This document shows, one piece after another, positions 9,926 through 20,782 of a stretch of DNA of 64,000 bases. The translations under genes and the position numbers were made by a program. Origin of the DNA: Ustilaginoidea virens (lineage: Eukaryota; Ascomycota; Sordariomycetes; Hypocreales; Clavicipitaceae). Position 1 is the stretch's first letter. Each line of letters opens with the position of its first letter. The stretch lies in contig NC_057322.1 in assembly GCF_000687475.1 (NCBI RefSeq), forward strand, positions 2,294,001 through 2,358,000, in the 5' to 3' direction. The notes below the pieces were generated by a model, which was not told where the DNA came from, ran no database searches, and saw only the letters and a program-made list of their open reading frames with translations.

Positions 9926-11086
9926 ATGCCACAGGGAGGACGTATTGCGGGCGACCCGTTCTTTCTCTGGAAACCTCTTCCAGATCTCCACCGGCCAGAC
10001 TTTCCCTACCACCGCGGACTCAACCTGTCCATCCGTCGACACAGACCTCCGCCGCCTTTTGGCATTACAGGCTACTTGAAAGGTCCGGAACGTCAGGAAT
10101 CTCCGCCAGAACCTCTTCGACAGGTGACTCAAAGTGAATGGTGTCTACAGCATCCACCCGCAAATACATTGCCGCACCATGACTCGAGTGAACATCAGCT
10201 CTATATTATTGACGAAATCGCCTGTGAAGATGGAAGAGGCCCTCAATTAGTGCGGTGTTGTCTTGACGAAGATAATAGTCAAACTTACGCCGCTAAGATA
10301 TATGATCCTCTCTATTACTCATATGCTGATAGAGGATTTGGCACCCCAGTGGATGTTACATGGTTGGCAGATCAACATTACAGTCGCGAATGCGCTGCAT
10401 ACGAGGATCTGAGCCAAGCTGAAGTCGATGGTATTCTAGTGCCAAAGTACTATGGTTCCTGGACCTTCAACATGCCTCTGAAGCAATCTCAGGACGTGCG
10501 ACCGGTACGCATGGTTCTTATGGAATGGATCTCAGGCTTCAGCATGCAATCATTGATTGATCGCCAAAAAGTTCGTCACTTTTCCCCTGAGGAGCGCCTC
10601 TGCATACTCGCAAAGGCCATGGAGGTCGAATGCTATATCAATTTTCATGGTGTGAGGCACGGAGATTTTGCTCCTAGAAACATTATGCTGGAGCCAAGTG
10701 TCGATGCTCAAAATCATCGGGTTTTATTGATTGACTTCAATTATTCTTCGACCTTCAGCCGACCCAACTGCAAGTGGAAAAGGCAAAACGCAACACGCCC
10801 AACTAGCCCTCGTTATCGTTATTGGGGCCCATGCCCGAACGACTTCTTTTTATGGGTTCCCGAACCACATCGTTCACGACCGGCAGCGTTCCAAGGTTGG
10901 TTGAAGAGTCAATGGGAGCATTCTGAAAAGTTCGCAGATCGCGCAGAGGTGAATCTTAGGCCCTATTTTAACTATGACGAGCCGGCCGAAATGGTCCCGC
11001 CTCAGCCAGACGTCACCCAGGGTCATTCTAAAAGGTTTTGTGTTGCTGTTAGTGGCAAATCATCAGTTTATATTGACTCTTACTAA
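9926..11086 (+). CDS. Protein-kinase-like (PKL) fold protein, fungal type
   Basis: A single-exon frame of 386 aa. A kinase-like core is visible: the ATP-binding lysine in TYAAKIYDP (K124), the hinge-like VRMVLMEWISGFSMQSL, the catalytic loop HGDFAPRN (D247, N252) and a metal-binding LIDFNYS (D270) in place of DFG. No glycine-rich loop of the canonical type is seen, as in aminoglycoside-phosphotransferase/Fungal-PKL relatives. The first ~90 residues are Pro/Arg/His-rich and without a fold I recognise. The product is likely a cytosolic phosphotransferase of unknown substrate. It is flanked by pseudogenes and an LTR fragment, so it belongs to an accessory tract. The catalytic residues are retained, so the fold may be active. 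Confidence 0.75.
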   Translation: MPQGGRIAGDPFFLWKPLPDLHRPDFPYHRGLNLSIRRHRPPPPFGITGYLKGPERQESPPEPLRQVTQSEWCLQHPPANTLPHHDSSEHQLYIIDEIACEDGRGPQLVRCCLDEDNSQTYAAKIYDPLYYSYADRGFGTPVDVTWLADQHYSRECAAYEDLSQAEVDGILVPKYYGSWTFNMPLKQSQDVRPVRMVLMEWISGFSMQSLIDRQKVRHFSPEERLCILAKAMEVECYINFHGVRHGDFAPRNIMLEPSVDAQNHRVLLIDFNYSSTFSRPNCKWKRQNATRPTSPRYRYWGPCPNDFFLWVPEPHRSRPAAFQGWLKSQWEHSEKFADRAEVNLRPYFNYDEPAEMVPPQPDVTQGHSKRFCVAVSGKSSVYIDSY

Positions 11087-12594
11087 CCCTGTATCACCTG
11101 AGCGAATAATAAAGTGTGCGGAATGTATATATATAACGAGACATCGTCAACATATTGCTTTGCAGAAATATATCAACAGTGTATAAGCCTGGATTTAGGT
11201 CCTGATCAAGTAGAAACGCCAGTCGAGGCACGAGACTTTTCATAAACGTTTGACTCCTGAAATACATGAAGAATTTATCTTATACTGTTGCTGTCCCTAC
11301 CCGAGACATGCTAACGCATTTGCCGCCCTTTTCTTAGAATACATGGACTTGCGGCAATAGATTTTTGATCATGCAGCAGTAACTGGCATCTTTCCACCAA
11401 TGAGTACGTGAAAATACCTTACTTATAAGCATCTCTCAACCGAATCAAACAGACAATATTGCACCTATGTTAATACGTAAAGGTACCTGTGACCAGATTA
11501 TACTATATCCTACAGTGCGTGATGATTATACAATTGCTATTGAAAAAGAAGTTACGTGGCTATATACAATTGCGTATGATTATATGTATAGAACGATACC
11601 TCTTCCTTTTTTGCGTGTATCCCATGCCCTAGAAGGTGTGAATTGCGTCGTACACGTAAACAGGCAAGGAAGGAGTTTCGAACATGCAATGACGCTAAGC
11701 CTGAAATAGAGCCATGTACCTTCGCACACATTTTACTATTAGCAGCTACATAGAACTTTCTCTCCTTCTTACACAGCACAAAATCACGACCTGTGCCCGG
11801 ACAGTGGCCTCACAGCTTGCTTCACAGACTGCATCTATAATGCATCATCAAGTACGCCCTTCATTAGCACATTGGCCGGCTGCATCCCCTCAAAAGGCTC
11901 AATACAACCGACCATTGTACATAACAGGAGCAATACCTCGAGCTCCGCGCAATCCTGGCCCTGGGCCAAGTCCCTTGACTTCCCAGGTAAATCCCGAGGT
12001 AAATTCTAGCCAGCACTATAAATAGGTATATTACAGGCCTCAATAGAAGCTCTATATCGTCAAGTTGCATCAAATCGCGATTTCCCTTAATATGTGAGGA
12101 GGTGGGTGCAACATGACAACTCGCATTCCAGCATGAAGTCCAAGTCTGCAGGGCATCATCTGGGTCGCAAGGTCATAACAAGTACAAAGCTATAAGAGGA
12201 TATGACTACAAGATTCCAATATAGAAATGCAAGTTGTACGAGCATTGCAGCACCTTGGCTAGACTTGTTAAGCCTGGGATGGAATTTACAGCTTCACTCA
12301 GCTACCTTTCAGTGGCGTTTGTACCAGCTGAAAGCGAGTCGCGACTGTGCGACGCGACATTGATGTTGCGATTGGCTCGGACCCCGTTTGACCGGGCCGG
12401 CTCAGGAGTTCCTCCCCATGCGGAGCCGGCAAGACCATCAGCTCCGCATCTAAGGCCAGTTTGGTCGTTTCGCGCAACTATTAGAAGATGGATCTGGCAA
12501 GTTGCGGTCCCATTAGTCAGTTGGCTTTCAGCAACAGACTGACAAAACGGCATCTCCACAAATCGCCATCTTTCAAGAGCAGAGCCCCGCCAAG
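11087..12594. other. Gene-poor stretch with hydrolase promoter
   Basis: About 1.5 kb without a supportable gene. Short open frames (11467-11709, 11714-12025, 12234-12542) have no recognisable content. A TATA-like CACTATAAATAGG lies near 12014 and could be a decayed LTR promoter. Just before 12595 a C/A-rich leader is the probable 5' UTR of the hydrolase. Confidence 0.4.
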
Positions 12595-13861
12595 ATGCAG
12601 GACAGCACAATCACCAAGCTCACCATACTCGACATCCTGGATCTAATCCCCGCACTCGCTTCCATTGTGGCAGTCGGCATTTTTTCTGCCCTGACTGGCG
12701 TTGCTCGCAGCCACAAAGACCCCCCCAGTCTGCATCTTCACATTGCGTATGCGATGTTGCGTAAAGCTACCGCCCGGCTTACACCTCTGCAACTTCAGTA
12801 AGAGAGACTGAGCATGCCAAGATGGGAGCCCGTGGACCGATTCTCACCGTTGACGCAGGTTGATCTCGCCTTTGACCGATGTGGTGTACGAGCAGTATGC
12901 GCGGTCCGTCAAGATCAAGGCGCAGACTGTAGACTTGGGAAACGGAGCGCAGGGCCACTGGCTGGGGGATAGGGATGCCAAGAATGTCTTGATTTGGTAT
13001 CATGGTATGCGCTATTCATTTCGGGGAGCAATCGCTCAGAACTCTGACGCTTTTCCAGGCGGCGGCTTCTGCCTTGCCGCAAACAAAGGATACTTTGCGT
13101 TTCTAGACAGCCTCGTCGCCTCCTCCAGACAGTCAAACAAAGACCTCGCCGTCTTTGTGCTCACCTACACGCTCGCACCCGGAGCAGCCTACCCAACGCA
13201 ACTCACCCAGGCTGTCTCCGCCCTCCGCTACATCCTCAAGCAGACTAGACGCAAACCATCACAAGTCGTCATAGGAGGCGACTCTGCAGGCGGCAACATG
13301 GTCATGGGCGTCCTTTCCCACCTTGCCCATGTACACCCTGCCATCCCGGAACTGAAAATCACCGAGCCACTGCTTGGCGCCATTGGGATTGCGCCGTGGA
13401 CGTTGATGGGGCAAGATCATAGCAAGCGCGAGATCTACCACGGTGGTGATCTCGTTACCCCTGCGGTGGATTTGCTGTGGTCGACGGCCTTCCTTGCCGG
13501 TGCGGCTCAAGATTACTTTACCAGTGTGTCTGATGCGCCAAAGAGCTGGTTTGAAAAGTTTCCCGTCCGGCAGGTCCTTATTTGCGGGGGGGGGAGTGAG
13601 ATTATGTTGCCCGTGATTGAGGATTTGGCTGAAAAGCTCCAGGTGAGTAAGCATTGGCTCGATGTGTCCATTTGTTTGAATGCGCAGCCATAGCGTTAAC
13701 GAGGTCGCTGACGCGTTTGATAGGCGGCACTTCCAAACGTCCAACTGTTTGTAGGTGAGCGCGAAGGCCACGTAGCTCCCGTATACAACATCTACGTGGG
13801 AGACAGAACAGAGACGCAGCAGGGTAAAAAGATCAAGGCATGGCTGAGAGACGTGTTGTAG
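12595..13861 (+). CDS. Membrane-anchored alpha/beta hydrolase (HSL-type esterase/lipase)
   Basis: Four exons, 12595-12797, 12859-13004, 13059-13642 and 13724-13861, with introns of 61, 54 and 81 nt (donors GTAAGA, GTATGC, GTGAGT; acceptors CGCAG, TCCAG, GATAG). The product is 356 aa. A hydrophobic helix near residues 14-36 (ILDLIPALASIVAVGIFSAL) suggests an N-terminal membrane anchor. The oxyanion motif HGGGF (H116-F120) is created exactly by splicing exons 2 and 3, which supports the model. The nucleophile is S192 in GGDSAGGN. The histidine is H327 in GEREGHVAPVY, in exon 4. The acidic residue is probably in GGGSEIM or VIEDL. This is the hormone-sensitive-lipase family of esterases. The substrate is unknown, but sterol or acyl esters and mycotoxin esters are known substrates of relatives. 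Confidence 0.87.
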
Positions 13862-13895
13862 ACGTATTACGTTGGGTAACCCCTAAATTTTTCGA

Positions 13896-13919
13896 CCCCC
13901 CCCCCCCCCCCACACACAC
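13896..13919. repeat. Poly-C / CA microsatellite
   Basis: A run of about 16 C is followed directly by (CA)4, 35 bp after the hydrolase stop codon, in its likely 3' UTR. Length in such runs is prone to sequencing error. Confidence 0.85.
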
Positions 13920-14147
13920 CATAGTCTAATGTTGAAATACAAGAGACGTGCTTGGTCGTTTCAACAGCCGAAACAAGAAATCTCCCTCATTACTGTCGTA
14001 TGATGGCAAAGCTTGCATCTAAATGTCAAATAACTTGGCCTTGCGCCATAGACTTTGTTCAACAGAACTTTACATCGCATCAGGCATTGAATAAGCCTTG
14101 CGAGTGACCTGCCTGCGATCATGTGGAGCCCGGCGGCAGCCATTGCC

Positions 14148-15892
14148 CTAGCTAGAATTGGGAAGTGAGGCCTTGCCAAGAGCACGGCTTTTAGCCAACG
14201 CGCCAGAAAGTCCAAACTGCGAGTATACGCCGTTGATTCGGTGGACACCGTTGAGATTCTTAACAACGAGGATCTGGAAGCAGGTGGCACTGCCCTGGCG
14301 GGAAGCAATTACGGACCAAGCCAAGAAGAGTTCCCAGATCTTGAAGCAGGGGAAGTCATTATGTTAGCTACCATGGCCATGATAGTCTTGGCGACAGAAA
14401 ACCACTTACTCTGTACCATCTCTGTCCATACTTGGCGGTAATGGCATCAGCATTTCCGACCCAGTTCCTGTACCAGCGCCAGATGGTGGCTGAGTAGTGC
14501 ACGCCAACAGTATCGACGCTGTTATTTTTAGAGCAAAGGGCGGACTCCGTTAGCCTTTCTTTTCACGCTTGTATTCTCCCACTGGGGTGCTGTGATTTGC
14601 TCACCTTTTTACTTCGAACCCTGCGCTTTCTAGAGATCGGACGTAGTTCCACAGTGGGGTGGAGGCATCGGCTCCGCGGAAGATATATTTGTTAAGGAAG
14701 AGTCCCCAGATGAAATCTTCGTACTGCCAAGCTTGTCGGAGACCAGAGAGCTGCACGTACATGGCACCGTCGTCCTCGAGCAAGTCGTAGCATTGGCGGA
14801 AGAAACCAGTGAGCTTTCGAATGCCGACGTGCTCGCCCATTTCCAGCTGGGAGATCTTGTTGAACTTTTGCTTGGGGACGTCGCGATAGTCCATGCACAG
14901 AATGCGGCTCTGCTCTTCGGGAACACCAGCCTTGCGGAGGACGTCGTTGCCCCATGCGGCGCCGTTCTTGGCAATCGTGACACCAGTAACCTTTGCACCG
15001 TAGTTGACGCTGGCAAACTTGGCGAGCGTGCCCCAGCCAGATCCAATGTCCAGGAGAGTCTCGCCTTTCTTCAGCTCGAGCTTCTCGCACACCACGGCCA
15101 TCTTGTTGTCCTGCAGCTCTTCAAGAGTCTCCTCACGAGTGGGATCGGAGATGACACCGCTGGTATAAATCATGCGAGGGCCAAGGAACCAAGCGTAGTG
15201 ATCGTTTCCCGAATCGTAATTGGGGCGGATCTGCTCCATGTCCTGCTCTCTCGTGTGGAACAGTACGTCGACGAAGAAGGTACAGAAAATATACTTGAAT
15301 AAGTCCCATGTGAAGCTGAACTTGGACCAATCATGACGGTATTCCAAAACATCCAAGGTGTCACCATTGAAATCAGCTCGGCCGTTAATGTAAAGCTCGG
15401 AGAAAGTCTGGATGGGAACTTTGCTGTTGCCACCCCACTTTGCTTTGTCGGCGGCATCCTTGAACGTTACGTACGTCTCGACGGGACGACCTGGGAGTCT
15501 GACATTCTCGTTAATCCTGGGGCTGAAGTTGGAGGCCAAGGTCCAGTACACAATCAGTATAGGGAGAGCAAGCACAACGACAAAGAAGAACCACGTCTTA
15601 AAGCCCAACCCGACAAAGCGGATGACAAGAAAAGGCACGCCCAGCAGCAGCGCACCCAGAAGGAGGTTGGAGAAGCTCTCATTGCCTGCGCCCTCGGAGG
15701 GCAGCGGAGGGTTGTGGATAGTTGCCGACTTGATGATCGCGGTCAGCACACGCTTCAATGTGAAGGGAGCATCATTTGAGGGCTTACGTCAGTGGTCCAG
15801 ACACCGCAGTCAAAAGCAGCAAAAGACGACGGTGCTTGCTTTGGCGTTTGGATGTAGGAGATGTCGTTCTCCAGCACCAACTTGCTGGACAT
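14148..15892 (-). CDS. Sphingolipid C9-methyltransferase
   Basis: Four exons on the minus strand: 15788-15892, 14605-15728, 14410-14518 and 14148-14339. Introns are 59, 86 and 70 nt (donors GTAAGC, GTGAGC, GTAAGT). The product is 509 aa, the usual family length. The N-terminus (YIQTPKQAPSSFAAFDCGVW) is typical. Two adjacent membrane helices follow (about residues 55-98). The methyltransferase core has the SAM-binding motif LLDIGSGWGTLAKF (about 260-273), and exon 3 carries VGVHYSATIWRWYRNW of the cyclopropane-synthase-like superfamily. The enzyme adds the C9 methyl branch to the sphingoid base of fungal glucosylceramide, in the ER/Golgi. Such branching matters for hyphal growth, membrane order and recognition by plant defensins in other fungi. 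No stops or RIP damage are seen, although the gene borders a RIP-mutated block. The endoglycoceramidase-like gene is 7 kb away. Confidence 0.93.
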
Positions 15893-16240
15893 GTTGGAAG
15901 TTTTGTTGACGAAAAGAGGCAGCGCTTCAACAGCTCGGACAAGAGACGTAATATTTTTAATTGGAAATTCTGGCTTACTTTTTGCTGGCGACGGGAAAAG
16001 ATGACAACGCGCGGGAAAAGACCCAGGACTATGCCCTTGCGCCGGTCCCACAAAATTAATCAAGACAGCTCAGCCAGCTGCCCCACCTGATTGAATGGCA
16101 GCTGTCAGGCTTGAACCATGATTGATTCTGTGCAGTGTGAGTGGTTCGGATTATATTAGTGACCCGCTCCCTAAGTTTGTGCGGGCAAAAATGTTGGGGT
16201 GACAAGGTGTCGGCGGGGATACCGGTGGATTCGTATGTGT
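15893..16240 (-). promoter_or_regulatory. Short upstream region of the C9-methyltransferase gene
   Basis: Only about 350 bp separate the methyltransferase start from the first repeat (Copia LTR from about 16.25 kb). The core promoter and leader must lie here or within the LTR. Sequence composition is normal, with no RIP pattern, so the gene/repeat boundary is sharp. Confidence 0.5.
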
Positions 16241-16249
16241 CGGGAATAT

Positions 16250-16493
16250 TCGGGTACGAATGTGGCACATATAACTAAGGGAACAGTAGCCCCTTAGGGT
16301 TACCCCCGTGCCCACTATAAATAGCTGGTGACCTGAGTATTATTGAGCCAAGTCAGGTCAACCCTTTATAATATACTGCTTTCTCTCCCTGCTTCCTGAT
16401 ATGGTAGCAATTGTATAAAATAATATAATAACCTCATTCTCATCCTTTTGTTAGGTGCTATAGCACTATATCGTTCGATATCTAAGATTGTGC
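16250..16493 (+). mobile_element. Copia LTR (partial), + orientation
   Basis: Contains the LTR promoter segment CACTATAAATAGCTGGTG shared with the inverted fragment at 9.7 kb, followed by TTGAGCCAAGTCAGGTCAAC and a C/T-rich tract. It leads into the Copia leader and the gag fossil at 17,151. The MITE at 16,496 is inserted in it or in the adjacent leader. The left boundary is approximate. Confidence 0.65.
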
Positions 16494-16495
16494 TA

Positions 16496-16924
16496 TCCCT
16501 TTGACTGTATTAAGGTGCAGCTTTTATAACGGACCAGGGTTTAAGCCAATAGAAACCCGTGAATTAAAGGGTACATTAACAGACTTAGTAAATAGTATAT
16601 TAGTATAAGTACCGGCAATTTCCAGACTTATAAGGAGCTACATCGCACTTATCGCACCTATAGGGCCCGGCATATAGCGCTGTGAGGCTATTGCCACTAT
16701 ATTAGGCTGTCAATTTAGCAGCGATAAGGGCAGATAGAAAAGGCGTTATTACTAACTCTTAAGATGTCACTTATTGGCTCTATTAAAAATGCTAGAATTC
16801 CCTAGTATAAGGATTTTAGTGATAAAGGTTTGGTGATTAGGCTAGTTGCTAAGAGGGTACCTAGTAGGTATTTAGAAAAGAGTGGATCCGATACGAAAGC
16901 TGCACCTTAACACAGCCAAAGGGA
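16496..16924. mobile_element. MITE, copy 2 (429 bp), with TA target duplication
   Basis: Same element as at 7755-8190. Ends are TCCCTTTGACTG and CAGCCAAAGGGA and it is flanked by TA on both sides (16494-16495 and 16925-16926). Compared with copy 1 it carries many extra C-to-T and G-to-A changes, giving a TpA-rich sequence. It therefore took part in RIP or sat next to RIP targets, while copy 1 was largely spared. Confidence 0.85.
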
Positions 16925-17150
16925 TAGTTACCGTTCTTCTTAGATACCTATTAAGGTATAATAGTAAATTCCTACTAGATTTATTGAAACCTCGTATTAC
17001 TATTATACTCGTGTGGCCTCCTATAATAAAAAAGGAAGCTATTCGGAAGATCGCGATATCCTTTATGGTTTATTTTGCAGTTTATCTTATGATTGACCTA
17101 TTTAGTCAGATTATTAGCCTTTCGTGCCTAGAATATTGCAGATAGCAAAG

Positions 17151-18046
17151 ATGGGTGCCGATACAATTAATTATAATAAACCTGCATATATTCTGACATC
17201 CCGATACGAATGGGATATCTGGTATAATTATATTTGGAGCGAGGCTTAGGTAAGGAAGGTATAGGATCTTATTGATCCTAATTAAGCGGTAATCCTTAAT
17301 AAACCTAAGGATATTACGCTCTAATTATATCGACCTATTCTAGTATTATTATCGGAAGAGATACTAATAAAAAGCAGCCCTTCTAGTAATACTAAGGCAG
17401 CCTCGGCGTTAAGGGCAGTATCTATACTAACGCGAAGCTATTCGTAGCCAGACTAATAGCCAGAAGACCCAAATAATTATTTTAAATAGAGATAAATCCC
17501 AGACGGTATAGGCCCTAACGAATAGGCTACTCTTATTAATGCTTTATTAAGAAACAACCGGCATAATTATACTGAGCTAGAACGGGCCCTTTCTAAATAT
17601 ATAGAGTGGTTTAATACGACCCTCGGCCTAGAATTCAAGTAAATAACGGCAATAAGATCGATAATAAGGGATAAATTACATATCTTTATTAAGCGTATGC
17701 AGCCGGTAAAGACCGCAATTACTAAGCATATTATATAGCGCTTTGTTTAGGTTATGGAACGGAATTTTAATAAATATAACATTTTAGAATAGCTTAGTAA
17801 AGTATTAACTATTTATAACCGATTGGAATAAAGTGGCTTGGTCCTCCTATCTAGAAATAAGCCTGCTAATATATTAGCGAAAGCCCTCTTTTAGAAGTAT
17901 CCTAGCATTTAGGATAATATCGATTGGGAAATTACTAAAGCCGAAAAGCTAGGGCAATATATTAACTTTTATGAGATTATTAAAGATGCAAGATAGCGGG
18001 TAAAGCTTTAAGAGAAAAGGAATATTACTGCTAAAGGGAAGTATAT
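17151..18046 (+). pseudogene. Copia-type gag fossil
   Basis: An ATG at 17151 opens a frame that is coherent if TAA/TAG are read as former Gln: GADTINYNKPAYILTSRYEW, then DIWYNYIWSEA and repeated charged helices. This N-terminus matches the common gag layout of Hypocreales Copia elements as I know it. The frame is broken by many TAG/TAA codons, consistent with CpA-to-TpA mutation. It is cut at about 18,047 by the next element, so protease, integrase and RT are missing. Leader sequence fills 16,927-17,150. Confidence 0.65.
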
Positions 18047-18048
18047 GT

Positions 18049-18545
18049 TGTTGAAATCAGCGCCTTTTTAGCTGTATTTTGGTACTGGTCTCGCTACCGT
18101 ACGATGTCTCTACGTTGAGATATCGCGGTGGCTATACCAGGCGCTATGGTGGGGCACAGCGCCCCACAACGCCGATTACAGTGGGCCACAGCGCCGGTCA
18201 CGGCACCGGCACAGCGCCCCACAGCCGGCCACAGCGGCCGGTCACAGCGGGCCACAGGGCCCACAACAGGCGGCGCATTTCTACGGGATTACCAAATGGG
18301 CAAACCTTGCTAATACCAGCACTTTCGGCCTTCTACATACAGTCACCCGCTACACCGGTCATTTACGGCAGACCGATATAGGGCTTCCGGCCCGTACGGC
18401 AGGCTGTTATAGGGCATCCGGCACACCGCTATAAGCCACTGGGCTTGGTTGGGTAGGCATTGGGTAGGATATTGGGCACGGTTGGGCAGACCGACTTTTC
18501 GTCGGGTTTTTCGCTATTTTTGCGGTTTTTCATTATTTTCAACCA
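18049..18545 (+). repeat. LTR-like segment with GC-rich internal repeats
   Basis: Begins TGTTGAAATC and ends TTTTCAACCA, i.e. TG..CA with short complementary ends, as in an LTR. It interrupts the Copia gag fossil. Between 18,160 and 18,280 it holds a GC-rich run of related words (CACAGCGCCCCACA, CCACAGCGGCC) that escaped RIP. No second LTR was found in the window, so the rest of the element was lost or the segment is a solo LTR with adjoining internal sequence. Confidence 0.5.
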
Positions 18546-19314
18546 CTTTTTCAAGATGGTAGAAATATGCCCAAAATTCCCTCTTTCTAGCTAGAATAGT
18601 CACCAACAATTAGAATCAGATTTCCCTGACATCTTTGCTCTGGTCAAACCTTTTGTGCGCTTTAAATCTTTAACCAGCTCTTTGTTTTATTCTGCAACGC
18701 CTTGTACGCCACTGTCGGTATCCAGTACATTTCCAACAGTGTTCTGAATCACCATCTTGCAACAGGTTATGAGCCCGGTGTCTCAAGGCTTCCAGCTTAA
18801 GACTTTTTTTTTACGCTAACTTAGGATTTTAACGCACTTGGCAGCTAACCTTCCAGAAATCTAACTAACGATATTACTATCTGCAGTAAGGGACTGATCA
18901 TCCCAGATTTAGGAACCCAGCTACCACACCAAGCTGCAACACATCCTTTTTGCAACAGGATTTTCTAAGGTTATTCCTTAACGCAGCTTTCTTCTAGTTT
19001 TATCTAGATTTTCAGTCTTGATTTTCTTCGCATTTTTAAGACTTTCCGGCACCTTTTCTCTTCCTACAATAGCCAGTCAGAACGCTCCTACCAATAACCC
19101 AGGCTACCAAGTCCCTGATACGGCAGAGGTAGAAGAATCTGATAATAACCAGGAAATTGCCCAACTCAGGGAAGACTAACAGGAAATGAGAAAAGAATTC
19201 AGTCATAAATTTAATCGAATGAACTCTAAAATCGATTTTTTGGCTGATAAGGTAGGCACCTTAGTAGACAGACTAATCAAGCCTACTACTAGCCCACCAT
19301 CCCAGGATATGATT
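18546..19314 (+). pseudogene. Internal/gag-like remnant following the LTR-like segment
   Basis: RIP is weaker here than further right. From about 19,075 a frame reads YQVPDTAEVEESDNNQE, a former Gln stop, then MRKEFSHKFNRMNSKIDFLA and DKVGTLVDRLIKP. This is a coiled-coil-like helix followed by a Ser/Pro linker, as in retroelement gag N-termini. The frame is continued only by chance into the 13.3-kb unit starting at about 19,315, so the element is truncated there. Family not identified. Confidence 0.4.
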
Positions 19315-20782
19315 AGAGTCCCTTCTAGGGGCAGGGTCAGGCCAATAGGTCGCAGGTTCGGTACATACAGATACGCGCAAATTTTCGCATGCACGCAAAG
19401 TACCGCTCCACTAAAAAAAAAATTTCCTGGCTTAATTCAGACAAGTGAGGGGCAACCAGTCGCATAGAGTACTAGTACATTAAGAGGCGCGCAAATTTTT
19501 GCGTGTACGCAAAGTACCACTCTACAATTGAGGGGCAACTAGTTACTCTGCTCTAAGTAGCAACTATTCGCATAAAATACTTCTATATAGAGAGCTATAT
19601 AAAATTCGCGTGCATATAAAGCACCACTCTACAAATAAAGGGCAACCATTCGTATAAGGTACTAGTATATATAGAGCCACGCAAAATTCGCATGCATATA
19701 AAGTACCACTCTACAAATAAGGGGCAACTATTTGCCTAGGCAACTATTTACCTAAAAAACTATTTACCTAGGCAACTATTTCACTAGGTAACTATTTGCC
19801 TAGGCAACTATTGGTATATATAGAGGCACGCAAATTTTCGCGTGCATATAAAGTACCACTCTATAATTAAGGGGCAACCATTTCCCTAGGCAAATACTTA
19901 TAGAGGCACGCAAAATCTATATATATATAAAGTACCGCTCTTTAAGTGACTATTTGACTAAAGTATTACTATATACTATACACTATTAAACTTACGTGCA
20001 CATAAAGTATCCGACTATCGTTATTTTTTTAAGCTAAATCTGGAAAATTATCTAGCGATAGGGGTGTTATACCTACATACCTACTAAATATTAAATCGAC
20101 TCAGTATATACTTATATGCGCTAAATTTCGCGTGCATATAAAGTACCGCTCTATAATGAGGGGCAACTATTTGCTCCCTAGGGCAACTAATTGAGTAAAG
20201 TATCACTATATACTATGCACTATTAAACTCGCGTGCACGTAAAGTATCTAACTATTATTATTTTTTTAAGCTAAATCTAGAAAATCATCTGGCGATAGGG
20301 GTGTTATACCTACATACCTACTAAATATTAAATCGATTTAGTATATACTCATATGCGCTAAATTTCGCATATATATAAAGTACCACTCTATAATAAGGGG
20401 CAACTATTTGCTCCCTAAGGCAACTAGTTAAGTAAAGTATTACTATATACTATATACTATTAAACTCGCGTGTACGTAAAGTATCCGACTATTATTATTT
20501 TTTTAAGCTAAATCTGGAAAATCCTCTAGCGATAGGGGTGTTATACCTACGTACCTATTAAATATTAAATCGACTTAGTATATACTTATATATACTAAAT
20601 TTCGCGTATATATAAAGTACCGCTCTACAATAAGGGGCAACTATTTACTCCCTAGGGCAACCAATTGAGTAAAGTATTACTATATACTATATACTATTAA
20701 ACTCGCGTGCATATAAAGTATCCGACTATCGTTGTTTTTTTAAGCTAAATCTAGAAAATCCTCTGGCGATAGGGGTGTTATA
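19315..20782. repeat. 13.3-kb composite unit, copy A, left part
   Basis: Starts AGAGTCCCTTCTAGGGGCAG and matches 47225 onward in order and spacing. The first ~740 bp contain shorter related units (GCGTGCACGCAAAGTACCGC, AGGGGCAACTAGT). From 20,055 there is the 237-bp tandem array. The copy is interrupted at 20,782 by the LINE and resumes at 34,940. Differences from copy B are almost all C/T and G/A. Confidence 0.85.
20055..20782. repeat. 237-bp tandem array, copy A, first units
   Basis: Anchored on the word GCGATAGGGGTGTTAT, units start at 20055, 20292, 20529 and 20766, exactly 237 bp apart. The fourth unit is split by the LINE; its remainder and the fifth unit (35175) lie right of the LINE. 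Copy B has five units at the same spacing (47965, 48202, 48439, 48676, 48913). Confidence 0.9.

Noticed and set aside
14733..15302. 189-codon + strand frame
   Set aside because: Antisense shadow of the C9-methyltransferase exon 2, whose homology and splicing are clear.
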